Shown here: piece by piece, positions 17,131 to 26,256 of the stretch
How the letters are laid out: each line of letters begins with the position of its first letter
How positions within the stretch are numbered: the first letter of the stretch is position 1
Source of the DNA: Paraburkholderia sp. Tr-20389
Lineage (GTDB): Bacteria; Pseudomonadota; Gammaproteobacteria; Burkholderiales; Burkholderiaceae
Assembly: GCF_017104565.1 (NCBI RefSeq)
Contig: NZ_JAAGPD010000049.1
Location: forward strand, 19,041 to 83,040
Length of the DNA stretch: 64,000 nucleotides
Direction of reading: 5' to 3'
Made by a program: the position numbers and the translations under genes
The notes under the pieces: generated by a model
What the model was told of the DNA's origin: nothing
Databases searched by the model: none
The model's input: the letters and a program-made list of their open reading frames with translations, nothing else

Positions 17131-17426
17131 TCCCCTTTCTTTGTGGTGTCGCCCGATTCATGCGCAAGCTCGCGCTGGCTCGCCACCAGCGCCGCAAGCG
17201 TATTGATCGAGCGGAAGTGCTCTCGCGTGCGTTCATCGTTCGCCGCGATCGTCAATTGATAGTGTTTGCGCAGCACGATGCCGATTTCGAGCGCGTCGAT
17301 CGAATCGAGACCGACGCCGTCGGTATCGAAGAGCGGCGCGTCGTCGTCGATGTCGGCGGGCGTCAGGTCTTCCAGATCGAGCGCTTCGATCAGAAGCTGT
17401 TTGATTTCAAGCTTTAAAGAATCCAT
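17127..17426 (-). CDS. Acyl carrier protein 1 (APE cluster)
   Basis: A 99-residue acyl carrier protein with the modified serine in GLDSIDALEI. It is longer than usual at the C-terminus, ending in a polar tail. Its start overlaps the acyltransferase stop by 20 bases, and its stop overlaps ACP 2. It carries pantetheine-bound intermediates between ligase, ketosynthases, ketoreductase and dehydratases. Confidence 0.93.
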   Translation of the reverse strand: MDSLKLEIKQLLIEALDLEDLTPADIDDDAPLFDTDGVGLDSIDALEIGIVLRKHYQLTIAANDERTREHFRSINTLAALVASQRELAHESGDTTKKGE

Positions 17427-18201
17427 AGTCGAACAGGTGCTGGGTGATGTGTGCTTCGATGGCGCTCGTCACCGTGCGGGCAGCCAGCGCGGGCGGTTCG
17501 TCGTGCGTCGCGAATGCGTCCGTGCCGAGCGGGTCGAGCACGTTGACGCGCATGCGGAACGCACGCTCGGGCACGTTGTACCAGCGCATGCCCTTCGTGA
17601 AGGCGGGCGGATCGCAGTCCATCAGGACGGGCAGAATCGGCGCGCCGGACTTGAGCGCCATGTGCGCGAAACCGCGCGAAAACGCATGCATCCGGTTGCG
17701 CGCCGGGCTGCGCGTGCCTTCCGGAAAAATGATCATCGTGTAGCCGCGCGCGAGTTGCCGCGCGCCCGCCTCGACGAGTTCGAGGGGATCGGCGTTGCTC
17801 ACGTACTCGGCCGCGCGCACGACGCCCCAGAAAAACGGATTGCCCCAGTGCGCGCTCTTGACGACGCAGCACGCGCGCGGGGTCAGCGACAGCAGCACCA
17901 TCACGTCGAGCCAGGTCGGGTGATTCGCGACGACGATGGCCGGGTCGCTGGCCTTGCGACGCAGCGCCGCGACACCGTGCGCATCGAGTTCCATCACGCC
18001 GACCCAGCGCAGCACCGCGACGAGCGCGCGGAAGAACGCGTGAATGATCGCGGTGATCGCCAGCTGTTTCGACGCGCGATGCGGCCACAGCCAGGCAATC
18101 GGAAACAGGATCAGCGAAAAGCCGAGCCCGCAGATGCCGAATGCGGTGAACGCGAGCGCCGTCGCGATGAGACGCCAGTGGTAGTCAAGCCACGCCTTCA
18201 T
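17407..18201 (-). CDS. PlsC-type 1-acylglycerol-3-phosphate acyltransferase-like protein (APE cluster)
   Basis: A 264-residue protein with the acyltransferase H-x4-D motif in NHPTWLD and the glycerophosphate-binding FPEGTRSP. Two N-terminal hydrophobic segments (about residues 10-50) suggest inner-membrane anchoring. The start at 18201 (MKAWLDYHW) is chosen; it lies 17 bases inside the upstream KS-like gene, consistent with coupling, whereas the longer frame to 18294 adds an implausible Arg-rich tail. In APE biosynthesis such enzymes are thought to put the polyene chain on a glycerol-type lipid. Confidence 0.87.
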   Translation of the reverse strand: MKAWLDYHWRLIATALAFTAFGICGLGFSLILFPIAWLWPHRASKQLAITAIIHAFFRALVAVLRWVGVMELDAHGVAALRRKASDPAIVVANHPTWLDVMVLLSLTPRACCVVKSAHWGNPFFWGVVRAAEYVSNADPLELVEAGARQLARGYTMIIFPEGTRSPARNRMHAFSRGFAHMALKSGAPILPVLMDCDPPAFTKGMRWYNVPERAFRMRVNVLDPLGTDAFATHDEPPALAARTVTSAIEAHITQHLFDYGFFKA

Positions 18202-18889
18202 CCCAGCTCCATTCCCAGACGGCGTACTCGCTGCGCCACTGCGCGGCCGTACGCGTGTCGAGGCAGTGATGCACAGCCTGACTCTGCGTTGCAAAGAGAG
18301 TGCCCGCGGGATCCGCCGGCGCGTTTTCCGCTGTCGCGGCCGCGCGCGAGCAGGTCAGCCGCCCCGCCGGCGCGTCGTCGAGCAGGATCGCGAGCGCGCC
18401 GCCCTGCACTTCTTCTTCGATCGTTCCGTAGGCGGGATCGGCCGGTTCATCGGCATAGACGAGCAAAACGGGGGTCGAAGTGTCGGTCGCGTATTGCGCG
18501 TGCGCTTCGAGCAGCGCATAACCGAGCGTTTCGGCGCCCGCCGACAGCGCGCTCGCAGCCGAACGGTCGCCGCGCGAAATGCCGAACACGCCCGTCATCG
18601 CGTTGAGCACGGAAAGACTGAAGGAAGTCGGCGACACCGGCTCACCGGCGCTGATGTTGCGCAGGATGTCCGTGGTGCGGCGCAGCTCGCCGTGGCGCGA
18701 CGCGAACACGATCCGGACGCTGGGTTTGTCGGCGGCGCAGTCGTGCGCGACTTTCAGCGCAATGCGCGACAGCGTGCTGAGACGACGCCGCACCATCGGC
18801 TCGATAAAGCCAACGTCGGGGGCGGCGGCTGCGACGGCGGGCCACGAAGACCAGCGAGCAACCGGAATTGTCCAGTGCAGATCGGGCAT
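18185..18889 (-). CDS. Chain-length-factor-like beta-ketoacyl synthase, short (APE operon first gene)
   Basis: A 234-residue KS-fold protein of the Ketoacyl-synt_2 type. It covers only the N-terminal part of a ketosynthase and has no Cys in the region corresponding to the active site (GDRSAASALSAG), so it cannot condense by itself. Such proteins act as the chain-length-factor partner of a catalytic KS in aryl polyene systems. It is the first gene of the long operon. The ribosome-binding site is weak and no clear promoter was found upstream. Confidence 0.85.
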   Translation of the reverse strand: MPDLHWTIPVARWSSWPAVAAAAPDVGFIEPMVRRRLSTLSRIALKVAHDCAADKPSVRIVFASRHGELRRTTDILRNISAGEPVSPTSFSLSVLNAMTGVFGISRGDRSAASALSAGAETLGYALLEAHAQYATDTSTPVLLVYADEPADPAYGTIEEEVQGGALAILLDDAPAGRLTCSRAAATAENAPADPAGTLFATQSQAVHHCLDTRTAAQWRSEYAVWEWSWDEGVA

Positions 18890-19411
18890 ATCGGTGTTCG
18901 CGCGTGAAGGCTGCTGGCGCCAGAGGCGCGCCTGCCGTCGACAGCACGTGAAGCGCGCTACCCGGGCGGGGCGCGACGCCAGTTTGATGAGTCCACTTTT
19001 CTTTTAAGGAGTCACCAAAATAACGGCACGCAGCGGTGATTATTTAGGGGCGGGACGCCAAAACGGGCTTTCGTCTGGTCATTACCACGGCCGCCCGAAA
19101 TGATACAGAGCATTCTGGCCGAAATCAGCCAGAAAAGACGTATCCATCTGTATCCGTCTCTTGCGCGCGACGAAACCCCTCCGCCGCCTCGCGGAGCCAT
19201 CTACGACGGGCCTTCCCGCGGCCGGACCGTGCACGTGGACATGCGGGAAATCACCCGAAGTGTTACCGCGCATTCCCATTGGACCCGGCCACGAATACGT
19301 TAAAAAACGATAATTGCGACTGGTTTTGCAACGACCTGCTGCAAACCGGCAAAAAAGCACAAGTAAGCAGCAAGCAGCGCTCAATCTTCGCTTTTATGCA
19401 GGCTGCCGTGC
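18890..19411. other. Intergenic region upstream of the APE operon and the riboswitch promoter
   Basis: These 522 bases separate the minus-strand pigment operon from the plus-strand riboswitch gene. No credible gene was found; the frames at 19012-19384 are short, lack ribosome-binding sites and have unlike-protein composition. The local base composition is more AT-rich around 18985-19045 and 19300-19390 than the flanking genes, as expected for promoter DNA. The APE promoter must lie here but I could not identify a convincing -35/-10 pair on the minus strand. Confidence 0.4.
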
Positions 19412-19417
19412 TATACT
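19412..19417 (+). promoter_or_regulatory. -10 box of the riboswitch promoter
   Basis: TATACT (5 of 6 to consensus) ends 7 bases before the first bases of the riboswitch P1 stem, placing the start site at about 19424. The -35 is poor; TTCGCT at 19387-19392 is the nearest candidate but the spacer is 19. Confidence 0.6.
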
Positions 19418-19424
19418 CCGCCGC

Positions 19425-19576
19425 TCATTGGGGAGTAGCCGCCCCGCCTCATACCCGCGCAACGGCCAGGCTCATGGCCGGCGAGCGCAGCGTGTGTGAT
19501 TCGCGGGGGCGCCTGTCAACAGACTTGACCGTTGTGGTCATGGCAGACGCAGCCTCTGGCCTGGCGAGACCGATGA
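19425..19576 (+). promoter_or_regulatory. yybP-ykoY (manganese) riboswitch aptamer
   Basis: The conserved GGGGAGTAG is at 19430-19438 and the conserved GCGAGACC at 19564-19571. The P1 helix closes as TCATTGG (19425-19431) with CCGATGA (19570-19576), seven pairs including one G-U. The intervening ~120 bases are variable, as expected for the family. A promoter -10 lies immediately upstream. The downstream stretch 19577-19654 contains GGGCCC (19595-19600) and GGCCCGGGG (19634-19642) around the ribosome-binding site GGGGAA, so translation control by occlusion is plausible. The class is known to sense Mn2+ and often precedes UPF0016 genes, exactly as here. Confidence 0.9.
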
Positions 19577-19654
19577 TCCACTACCGCCGCTCTAGGGCCC
19601 GGCGCGTCGTGGGTCGTCGCTCGCACACATCTCGGCCCGGGGAATCTATCAAAC

Positions 19655-20227
19655 GTGGAACAAGCTTTTCTGATCTCGACCGGCGCGGTCGCGCTCGCTG
19701 AAATCGGCGACAAGACGCAACTGCTGTCGCTCGTCCTCGCGGCCCGCTATCGCAAGCCGCTGCCCATCATTCTCGGCGTGCTCGTCGCCACTCTCGTCAA
19801 TCACGCTGGCGCCGGCGCACTCGGCGCGTGGCTCGGCTCGCTCGTCACGCCCACCGTGATGCGCTGGGCGCTGGCCGCGTCCTTTATCGGCATGGGTCTG
19901 TGGATTCTCGTGCCCGACAAGCTCGACGACGCCGAAGCGAACACCAACCGCACGCACTTCGGCGTGTTCGGCGCGACCGTGGTCACCTTCTTTCTCGCCG
20001 AAATGGGCGACAAGACGCAGATCGCAACCGTGGCCCTCGCCGCGCGCTTCCACGATTTCTTCGGCGTGGTCGCGGGCACGACGCTCGGCATGATGCTCGC
20101 GAACGTCCCCGCGATCCTGCTCGGCGACCGCTTCGCGCACAAGCTGCCGACGAAGCTCGTGCACGGGATTGCCGCCGTCATGTTCGTCGTGCTGGGCGCG
20201 ATGGCGCTGATGGGCATCGGCGTCTGA
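19655..20227 (+). CDS. UPF0016/GDT1-family manganese exporter
   Basis: A 190-residue membrane protein with about six helices in two repeats. Each repeat carries the family motif: E-I-G-D-K-T-Q near residue 16 and E-M-G-D-K-T-Q near residue 115. It starts at GTG 19655, about ten bases after GGGGAA. The family (bacterial MneA-like, eukaryotic TMEM165/Gdt1) exports Mn2+ or exchanges Ca2+/Mn2+ for protons. Control by the yybP-ykoY riboswitch immediately upstream fits induction by excess Mn2+. A strong terminator follows. Confidence 0.92.
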   Translation: MEQAFLISTGAVALAEIGDKTQLLSLVLAARYRKPLPIILGVLVATLVNHAGAGALGAWLGSLVTPTVMRWALAASFIGMGLWILVPDKLDDAEANTNRTHFGVFGATVVTFFLAEMGDKTQIATVALAARFHDFFGVVAGTTLGMMLANVPAILLGDRFAHKLPTKLVHGIAAVMFVVLGAMALMGIGV

Positions 20228-20272
20228 TTGTTCGACTGCGCAGCGATTTGACAATCGCTGCCGCAAATTGCA

Positions 20273-20308
20273 ACGGCCGCATCGCTCACACGATGCGGCC
20301 GTTTTTTT
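20273..20308 (+). terminator. Rho-independent terminator after the UPF0016 gene
   Basis: A perfect stem ACGGCCGCATCG / CGATGCGGCCGT with a 6-base loop followed by seven T. It lies 45 bases after the UPF0016 stop and just before the convergent lipoprotein gene. Confidence 0.92.
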
Positions 20309-20335
20309 GCCTGAACGCGGAGAACGAAGACGCCG

Positions 20336-21028
20336 CTACTGAACCGTCTTCGCGCCCGACGCCGGCACGGGCGGCGCGGCGCTGTCGGCGGCGACTTCGT
20401 TGGACATGCCGCCCTTTCCGTCGACGGGCAGCTTCACGGTGCGCACCACGCCGTTGGCCATCGGGAAATCGGACATCGCGCTGCGCGCCAGAAACGGCAT
20501 GGCGGCGATCAGTGACGACTCCTCGTCCGTGTTGCGCGCCGTCACGTTGTACATTTCCTTGCCCGTCGCGCGATCCGTGATGCGGATGCCGAGCAGATGC
20601 GTGTACACGGGGTAGCTCTGGTTCACATAGCCCGTCGGATACGGACCCCAAGGGCCCCACGGCCCCCACGGATCGAACGGACGGCCCCAGTAGTACGGGC
20701 CCGGCCACGGGCTGTAGTAGACGGGCTGCGCGACGGTCACGGTGTCCGAGCGCATGCCGTAAGCGAGTGCCACCAGATAGTGCGCGTCGCGCTCGTCGGT
20801 CTGCCGGAACGCGTGCAGCGCGAGTTCGTTTGCGACGATCTGCTCGTACGTGGCCTGTTCGAGATTGTTCTTTTGATCCAGTGTGCGCGTGAACGCGTAA
20901 GTGCGCGTCGCGTCGCTGCCGCTCCAGTCGGAAAAGGCTGTGACCTGCGTCGTCACGTAGGTCGTGCAGCCGGCCAGCAGCGTGGCGAGCACGAGTGCCG
21001 CGTGGCGGGTCAATCGGTCGAGCTTCAT
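20336..21028 (-). CDS. DUF4136 outer-membrane lipoprotein
   Basis: A 230-residue protein with a lipoprotein signal peptide, lipobox LLAGC with Cys21. The start at 21028 is chosen because it puts the signal at the N-terminus with GAGGAC upstream. The mature part has the DUF4136 pattern (TFSDWSG-like start, ERDAHYLVALAYGM) and a central Trp/Pro/Gly/Tyr-rich stretch around PWPGPYYWGRPFDPWGPWGPWG. The domain function is unknown. It stands alone, divergent from pepN. Confidence 0.85.
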   Translation of the reverse strand: MKLDRLTRHAALVLATLLAGCTTYVTTQVTAFSDWSGSDATRTYAFTRTLDQKNNLEQATYEQIVANELALHAFRQTDERDAHYLVALAYGMRSDTVTVAQPVYYSPWPGPYYWGRPFDPWGPWGPWGPYPTGYVNQSYPVYTHLLGIRITDRATGKEMYNVTARNTDEESSLIAAMPFLARSAMSDFPMANGVVRTVKLPVDGKGGMSNEVAADSAAPPVPASGAKTVQ

Positions 21029-21223
21029 GGTCGTCCTCGTTGGCATCGTCGCCCGCATCTGCCGCGCGGGCGGCCCGATAATACGCTGACTGCGCACGAC
21101 GGTAAAAAGTTCTGTCCGCACGATCGGCCGAGGCTTTGTACAATGGTCCGATCACCCGGCGCGCTGCCCGTTGTTGCGCTGTATACAACGCGCCGGCTTC
21201 GAGCTTATTCCCGAACGCACATC

Positions 21224-23926
21224 ATGGCCGATACCGAAACGCCTCAAGTGATCCGCCGCGCCGACTACGCGCCGCCCGCCTTTCTCATCGATACCGTCGC
21301 GCTCGAGTTCGATCTCGTGCCGGAGCGCACGGTCGTCAGGAATACGATGCGCATCCGCCGCAATCCCGACGCGGTGCGCGCCACGCATCTCGACCTGATG
21401 GGCGAAGATCTGACGTTCGTCGAAGCGTCGCTCGACGGCAAGCCGTATGCAGACGTGCATGCGCACGAGCACGGCCTGACCGTCGACAACGTACCCGATT
21501 CGTTCGAACTGACGCTGACGGGCATCTGCAACCCTGCCGCGAACACCACGCTGTCGGGTCTCTATGTATCGAGCGGCAACTTTTTCACGCAGTGCGAGGC
21601 CGAGGGCTTCCGCCGCATCACGTGGTTCCTCGACCGCCCGGACGTGATGGCCACCTATACGGTCACACTGCGCGCCGACAAGGCCGCGTACCCAGTGCTG
21701 CTGTCCAACGGCAACCTGCTCGAGCAGGGCGAGCTGCCCGACGGCCGCCATTTCGCGCGCTGGGAAGATCCGTTCAGGAAGCCGAGCTATCTGTTCGCGC
21801 TCGTCGCGGGCAAGCTCGTTGCGCTGGAAGAGCGCGTGAAGTCGGGCTCGGGCAAGGAAAAGCTGCTGCAGGTCTGGGTCGAGCCTCATGATCTCGACAA
21901 GACCCGTCACGCGATGGATTCGCTGATCCATTCCATTCGCTGGGACGAAGCGCGCTTTGGTCTCGAACTCGATCTGGACCGCTTCATGATCGTCGCCGTG
22001 AGCGACTTCAACATGGGCGCGATGGAGAACAAGGGGCTCAATATCTTCAACACGAAGTACGTGCTGGCGAACCCCGAAACGGCAACTGACACCGACTTCT
22101 CCAACATCGAAGCCGTAGTCGGCCACGAATACTTCCACAACTGGACGGGCAATCGCGTCACGTGCCGCGACTGGTTCCAGCTGAGCCTGAAGGAAGGGCT
22201 GACGGTGTTCCGCGACCAGGAATTCTCCGCGGACATGGCAAGCGGCGGCAGTTCCGGCGAGGACCAGGCAGCGCGCGCAACCAAGCGCATCGAAGACGTG
22301 CGTGTACTGCGCCAGATGCAGTTCGCCGAAGACGCGGGTCCGATGGCGCATCCCGTACGCCCGGAAAGCTACGTCGAGATCAACAACTTCTACACGATGA
22401 CCGTCTACGAGAAAGGCTCGGAAGTCGTGCGGATGTATCAGACGCTGTTCGGCCGCGAAGGCTTCCGGCGCGGCATGGATCTGTACTTCAAGCGCCACGA
22501 CGGCCAGGCGGTGACCTGCGACGACTTCCGTCACGCGATGGCCGACGCGAACGGCCGCGATCTCGCGCAATACGAACGCTGGTACAGCCAGGCGGGCACG
22601 CCGCGCATCAGCGTCGATACGCATTACGACGCCGCGCAGAAGCGCTACACGGTGAAGCTCAGGCAAGGCTACGGCGACGGCTCGCCCGCTGCACGCGACA
22701 CGCAGAAGGGCCCGCTGCTGATTCCGTTTGCGATCGGCCTGATCGGCGATGACGGCAACGACATGCCGCTGCGTCTCGAAGGCGAAGCATCGGCGTCGCC
22801 GCACACCACGCGCGTGCTCGAGTTCACGCAGACCGAACAGAGCTTCACGTTCGTCGACGTCGCCGAGAAGCCGCTGCCGTCGTTGCTGCGCAATTTTTCG
22901 GCCCCCGTCGTGGTCGAGTACGACTACACGGCCGACGAACTCGCGTTCCTGCTCGCGCACGACAGCGATCCGTTCAACCGCTGGGAAGCCGGACAGCGCC
23001 TCGCAACGCGCGAGCTGCTGACGCTCGCCGAACACGCGGCAACGGGCAAGGCGCTGGAAGTGGATGACACGGTGGTCGCCGCCTTCGGCCGTGTGCTGAA
23101 CGACGAGACGCTGTCGCCGGCGTTCCGCGAACTCGCGCTGATGCTGCCGTCGGAGGCGTATCTCGCCGAGCAGATGGAAGAGTCGAATCCCGCCGCCGTG
23201 CACAGCGCGCGCCAGTTCGTTCGCAAGCGCCTCGCATCGGCGCTCAAGGGCGACTGGCTCGCGATCTACGAACGTCATCAGACGCCGGGCGCTTATGAGC
23301 CGACGCCCACGGCGGCCGGCCGTCGTGCGCTGAAGAACCTGGCGCTGGCGTATCTCGCCGAACTCGACGATCCCGCCGACGCCGTGCGTCTCGCCAAGGC
23401 GCAGTACGACGCGGCGAACAACATGACGGATCGCGCGTCGGCTTTGTCCGCGCTGCTGACCGCGGCGGCGTCGAACGGCGGCGCGGCCGCAGCCGGGGCG
23501 CTCGACGACTTCTACCGCCGCTTCGAAAACGAGCCGCTCGTGATCGACAAGTGGTTCGCGCTGCAGGCGATGCAACGCGGCGCGAAGCAGCGCCCCGTCA
23601 TCGAGATCGTGCGCAAGCTGATGACGCATCCCGCGTTCAACCTGAAGAACCCGAACCGCGCGCGTTCGCTGATCTTCAGCTTCTGCTCGGCGAACCCCGC
23701 GCAGTTCCACGCGGAAGACGGCTCGGGCTATGCGTTCTGGGCCGACCAGGTGATCGCGCTCGACGCGCTCAATCCGCAGGTTGCCGCGCGTCTCGCGCGG
23801 GCGCTGGAACTGTGGCGGCGCTTCACGCCCAGGCTGCGCGACCAGATGCGCGCGGCGCTCGAAAAAGTCGCGGCGCAGGCGAAGTCGCGCGATGTGCGCG
23901 AAATCGTCGAGAAAGCATTGGCCTGA
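21224..23926 (+). CDS. pepN: Aminopeptidase N (M1 family)
   Basis: A 900-residue M1 metallopeptidase. The substrate-binding GAMEN lies at about residue 265, the zinc motif is H301-E-Y-F-H305 with the third ligand E324, and the catalytic Tyr region follows (NNFYTMTVYEKGSEVVRMYQ). Start at ATG 21224 gives MADTETPQVI, matching usual PepN length of ~870-900; the longer frame is unneeded. It removes N-terminal residues from peptides in the cytoplasm. It is monocistronic with its own terminator. Confidence 0.97.
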   Translation: MADTETPQVIRRADYAPPAFLIDTVALEFDLVPERTVVRNTMRIRRNPDAVRATHLDLMGEDLTFVEASLDGKPYADVHAHEHGLTVDNVPDSFELTLTGICNPAANTTLSGLYVSSGNFFTQCEAEGFRRITWFLDRPDVMATYTVTLRADKAAYPVLLSNGNLLEQGELPDGRHFARWEDPFRKPSYLFALVAGKLVALEERVKSGSGKEKLLQVWVEPHDLDKTRHAMDSLIHSIRWDEARFGLELDLDRFMIVAVSDFNMGAMENKGLNIFNTKYVLANPETATDTDFSNIEAVVGHEYFHNWTGNRVTCRDWFQLSLKEGLTVFRDQEFSADMASGGSSGEDQAARATKRIEDVRVLRQMQFAEDAGPMAHPVRPESYVEINNFYTMTVYEKGSEVVRMYQTLFGREGFRRGMDLYFKRHDGQAVTCDDFRHAMADANGRDLAQYERWYSQAGTPRISVDTHYDAAQKRYTVKLRQGYGDGSPAARDTQKGPLLIPFAIGLIGDDGNDMPLRLEGEASASPHTTRVLEFTQTEQSFTFVDVAEKPLPSLLRNFSAPVVVEYDYTADELAFLLAHDSDPFNRWEAGQRLATRELLTLAEHAATGKALEVDDTVVAAFGRVLNDETLSPAFRELALMLPSEAYLAEQMEESNPAAVHSARQFVRKRLASALKGDWLAIYERHQTPGAYEPTPTAAGRRALKNLALAYLAELDDPADAVRLAKAQYDAANNMTDRASALSALLTAAASNGGAAAAGALDDFYRRFENEPLVIDKWFALQAMQRGAKQRPVIEIVRKLMTHPAFNLKNPNRARSLIFSFCSANPAQFHAEDGSGYAFWADQVIALDALNPQVAARLARALELWRRFTPRLRDQMRAALEKVAAQAKSRDVREIVEKALA

Positions 23927-23950
23927 TTCTGCGCTTTATCAGTGAAGTCG

Positions 23951-23977
23951 AAAGCCGGCACGTGTGCCGGCTTTTTT
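23951..23977 (+). terminator. Rho-independent terminator after pepN
   Basis: Stem AAGCCGGCA / TGCCGGCTT with a CGTG loop and six T, 24 bases after the pepN stop. Confidence 0.9.
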
Positions 23978-24097
23978 ATTTGCGGCTTGCCATTTCACCT
24001 ACGCCTTTCGTCCGACTCGTTTCACCAGATCATCGGGATCACACTGAACGTGTTCACATAATGGTTTACGTTTAACATGACACGTTATACACTTCCC

Positions 24098-24379
24098 ATG
24101 ATATCAACGTTCGGCGACAAGGAAACGGCCGCTGTCTTCAAAGGCATTTTCGTGCAGTCGCTGCCGCGCGAAGTGCAACTGATCGCACGCCGCAAACTGC
24201 TGTTGATCGATGCCGCAAGGTCGATCAAGGACATATTCGCACCGCCCGGCAACCGGCTCGAACTGCTGCAAGGCAGGCGCAGCGGGCAATGGAGCATCCG
24301 TATCAACGCGCAGTGGCGCATCTGTTTCCTCTACCTCGACGGCGACGCGCTCAATGTCGAAATCGTCGACTATCACTGA
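24098..24379 (+). CDS. HigB/RelE-family toxin (mRNA interferase) of a type II TA pair
   Basis: About 93 residues starting MISTFGDKETAAVF, the usual beginning of HigB-like host-inhibition proteins; an alternative ATG at 24077 would add seven residues (MTRYTLP). The C-terminal half (GNRLELLQGRRSGQWSIRINAQWRICFLY) carries the basic and aromatic residues of the RelE superfamily that contact ribosome-bound mRNA. Seventeen bases separate it from the antitoxin. No good ribosome-binding site is seen before either start. Toxin-before-antitoxin order is typical of HigBA. Confidence 0.88.
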   Translation: MISTFGDKETAAVFKGIFVQSLPREVQLIARRKLLLIDAARSIKDIFAPPGNRLELLQGRRSGQWSIRINAQWRICFLYLDGDALNVEIVDYH

Positions 24380-24396
24380 TTCGTGAGAAAGCCATC

Positions 24397-24837
24397 ATGG
24401 TCATCAAACGCTCTGAACTGAACAACGCCGACTTCTCCGACGTTTCCACCGGCGAACACATGCCGGAAACCACGCCTGGCGACGTCCTGCGCAGTGAGTT
24501 CCTCGAACCGCTCGGCATGTCGGCCCATGCGCTATCGCTGGAACTGCGCGTGCCGGCGCCGCGCATCAACGACATCGTGCGCGGCAAACGGGCCATTTCG
24601 TCGGAAACGGCCTTGCGCCTGTCGCGCTATTTCGGCAATAGCGCACACTTCTGGCTCAACCTTCAGATCGCGTACGACTTGCGCATTGCGATTGCGGAAT
24701 CGGGCGAGCGGATCGAGCGCGAGATCGAACCGCTACCGCCCTCGCGGCAACCGAAGCATGCCAGGCTGGCGCGCGAACAGCTAAAGGCCGCCGAAGACGC
24801 AGCGGCCGCCACGCGCCGGGTTGCCGGGTCGCGCTGA
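24397..24837 (+). CDS. HigA-family antitoxin, XRE DNA-binding domain
   Basis: A 146-residue protein starting at ATG 24397 with GAGAAA upstream. It has a helix-turn-helix in the segment PGDVLRSEFLEPLGMSAHALS...VPAPRINDIVRGKRAIS, followed by RYFGNSAHFWLNLQIAYDL, which is the characteristic HigA/VapI signature. It is longer than typical (~100 residues) owing to a charged C-terminal tail (ERIEREIEPLP onwards). It should neutralise the toxin and repress the shared promoter. Confidence 0.9.
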   Translation: MVIKRSELNNADFSDVSTGEHMPETTPGDVLRSEFLEPLGMSAHALSLELRVPAPRINDIVRGKRAISSETALRLSRYFGNSAHFWLNLQIAYDLRIAIAESGERIEREIEPLPPSRQPKHARLAREQLKAAEDAAAATRRVAGSR

Positions 24838-24977
24838 CGCGCCTTTGTCGTGCCGTCGTGAAGCGCGGCGATCGCGACGCCAGGCGAGCCTGCAACACGT
24901 GGATTATTTAAAGTCACGGAACCCGAACATCGAAAGGTTAAAATCGGGGAATTCCCAAGCCTCTCCGGAGTACTGCA

Positions 24978-25994
<1,017 letters not shown>

Positions 25995-26002
25995 GAAAGC
26001 AC

Positions 26003-26031
26003 TTGCCAAGTCGGAAAAGAGGCTCCATAAT
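26003..26031 (+). promoter_or_regulatory. Promoter of tRNA-Thr
   Basis: TTGCCA (26003-26008) and CATAAT (26026-26031) are spaced by exactly 17 bases, a good sigma-70 match. The predicted start is near 26038, about 38 bases before the mature tRNA. Confidence 0.75.
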
Positions 26032-26075
26032 CTCACTTCTTCGTTGCTGACGAATTAAACGAAAGCAACAACGGA

Positions 26076-26151
26076 GCCGGAATAGCTCAGACGGTAGAGC
26101 AGCGCATTCGTAATGCGAAGGTCGGGGGTTCGATTCCTCTTTCCGGCACCA
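26076..26151 (+). tRNA. tRNA-Thr (anticodon CGT)
   Basis: The acceptor stem GCCGGAA pairs with TTCCGGC, the anticodon stem GCGCA/TGCGA holds loop TTCGTAA with CGT, and the T loop reads GTTCGATTC. CCA is encoded. Length is 76 bases. An independent terminator follows. Confidence 0.95.
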
Positions 26152-26163
26152 GCAGAATCAAAC

Positions 26164-26199
26164 AAAAAGCCCAGTCCTCGCGACTGGGCTTTTTGTTTT
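26164..26199. terminator. Bidirectional terminator between tRNA-Thr and the acyl-CoA dehydrogenase
   Basis: Stem AGCCCAGTC / GACTGGGCT with loop CTCGC, flanked by AAAAA on the left and TTTTTGTTTT on the right, so it can serve the tRNA on the plus strand and the convergent acyl-CoA dehydrogenase on the minus strand. Confidence 0.88.
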
Positions 26200-26256
26200 G
26201 CGCGTCGAATTCGACGTGCGCTTCATCGCTATAGCAAAGCGAAGTGCCTTTCCCAT

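Noticed and set aside
19012-19384. Short minus-strand frames between the APE operon and the riboswitch
   Set aside because: No ribosome site, low complexity; sits in a promoter region.
21152-23710. 852-codon minus-strand frame opposite pepN
   Set aside because: Shadow of pepN, with no motif or ribosome-binding site.
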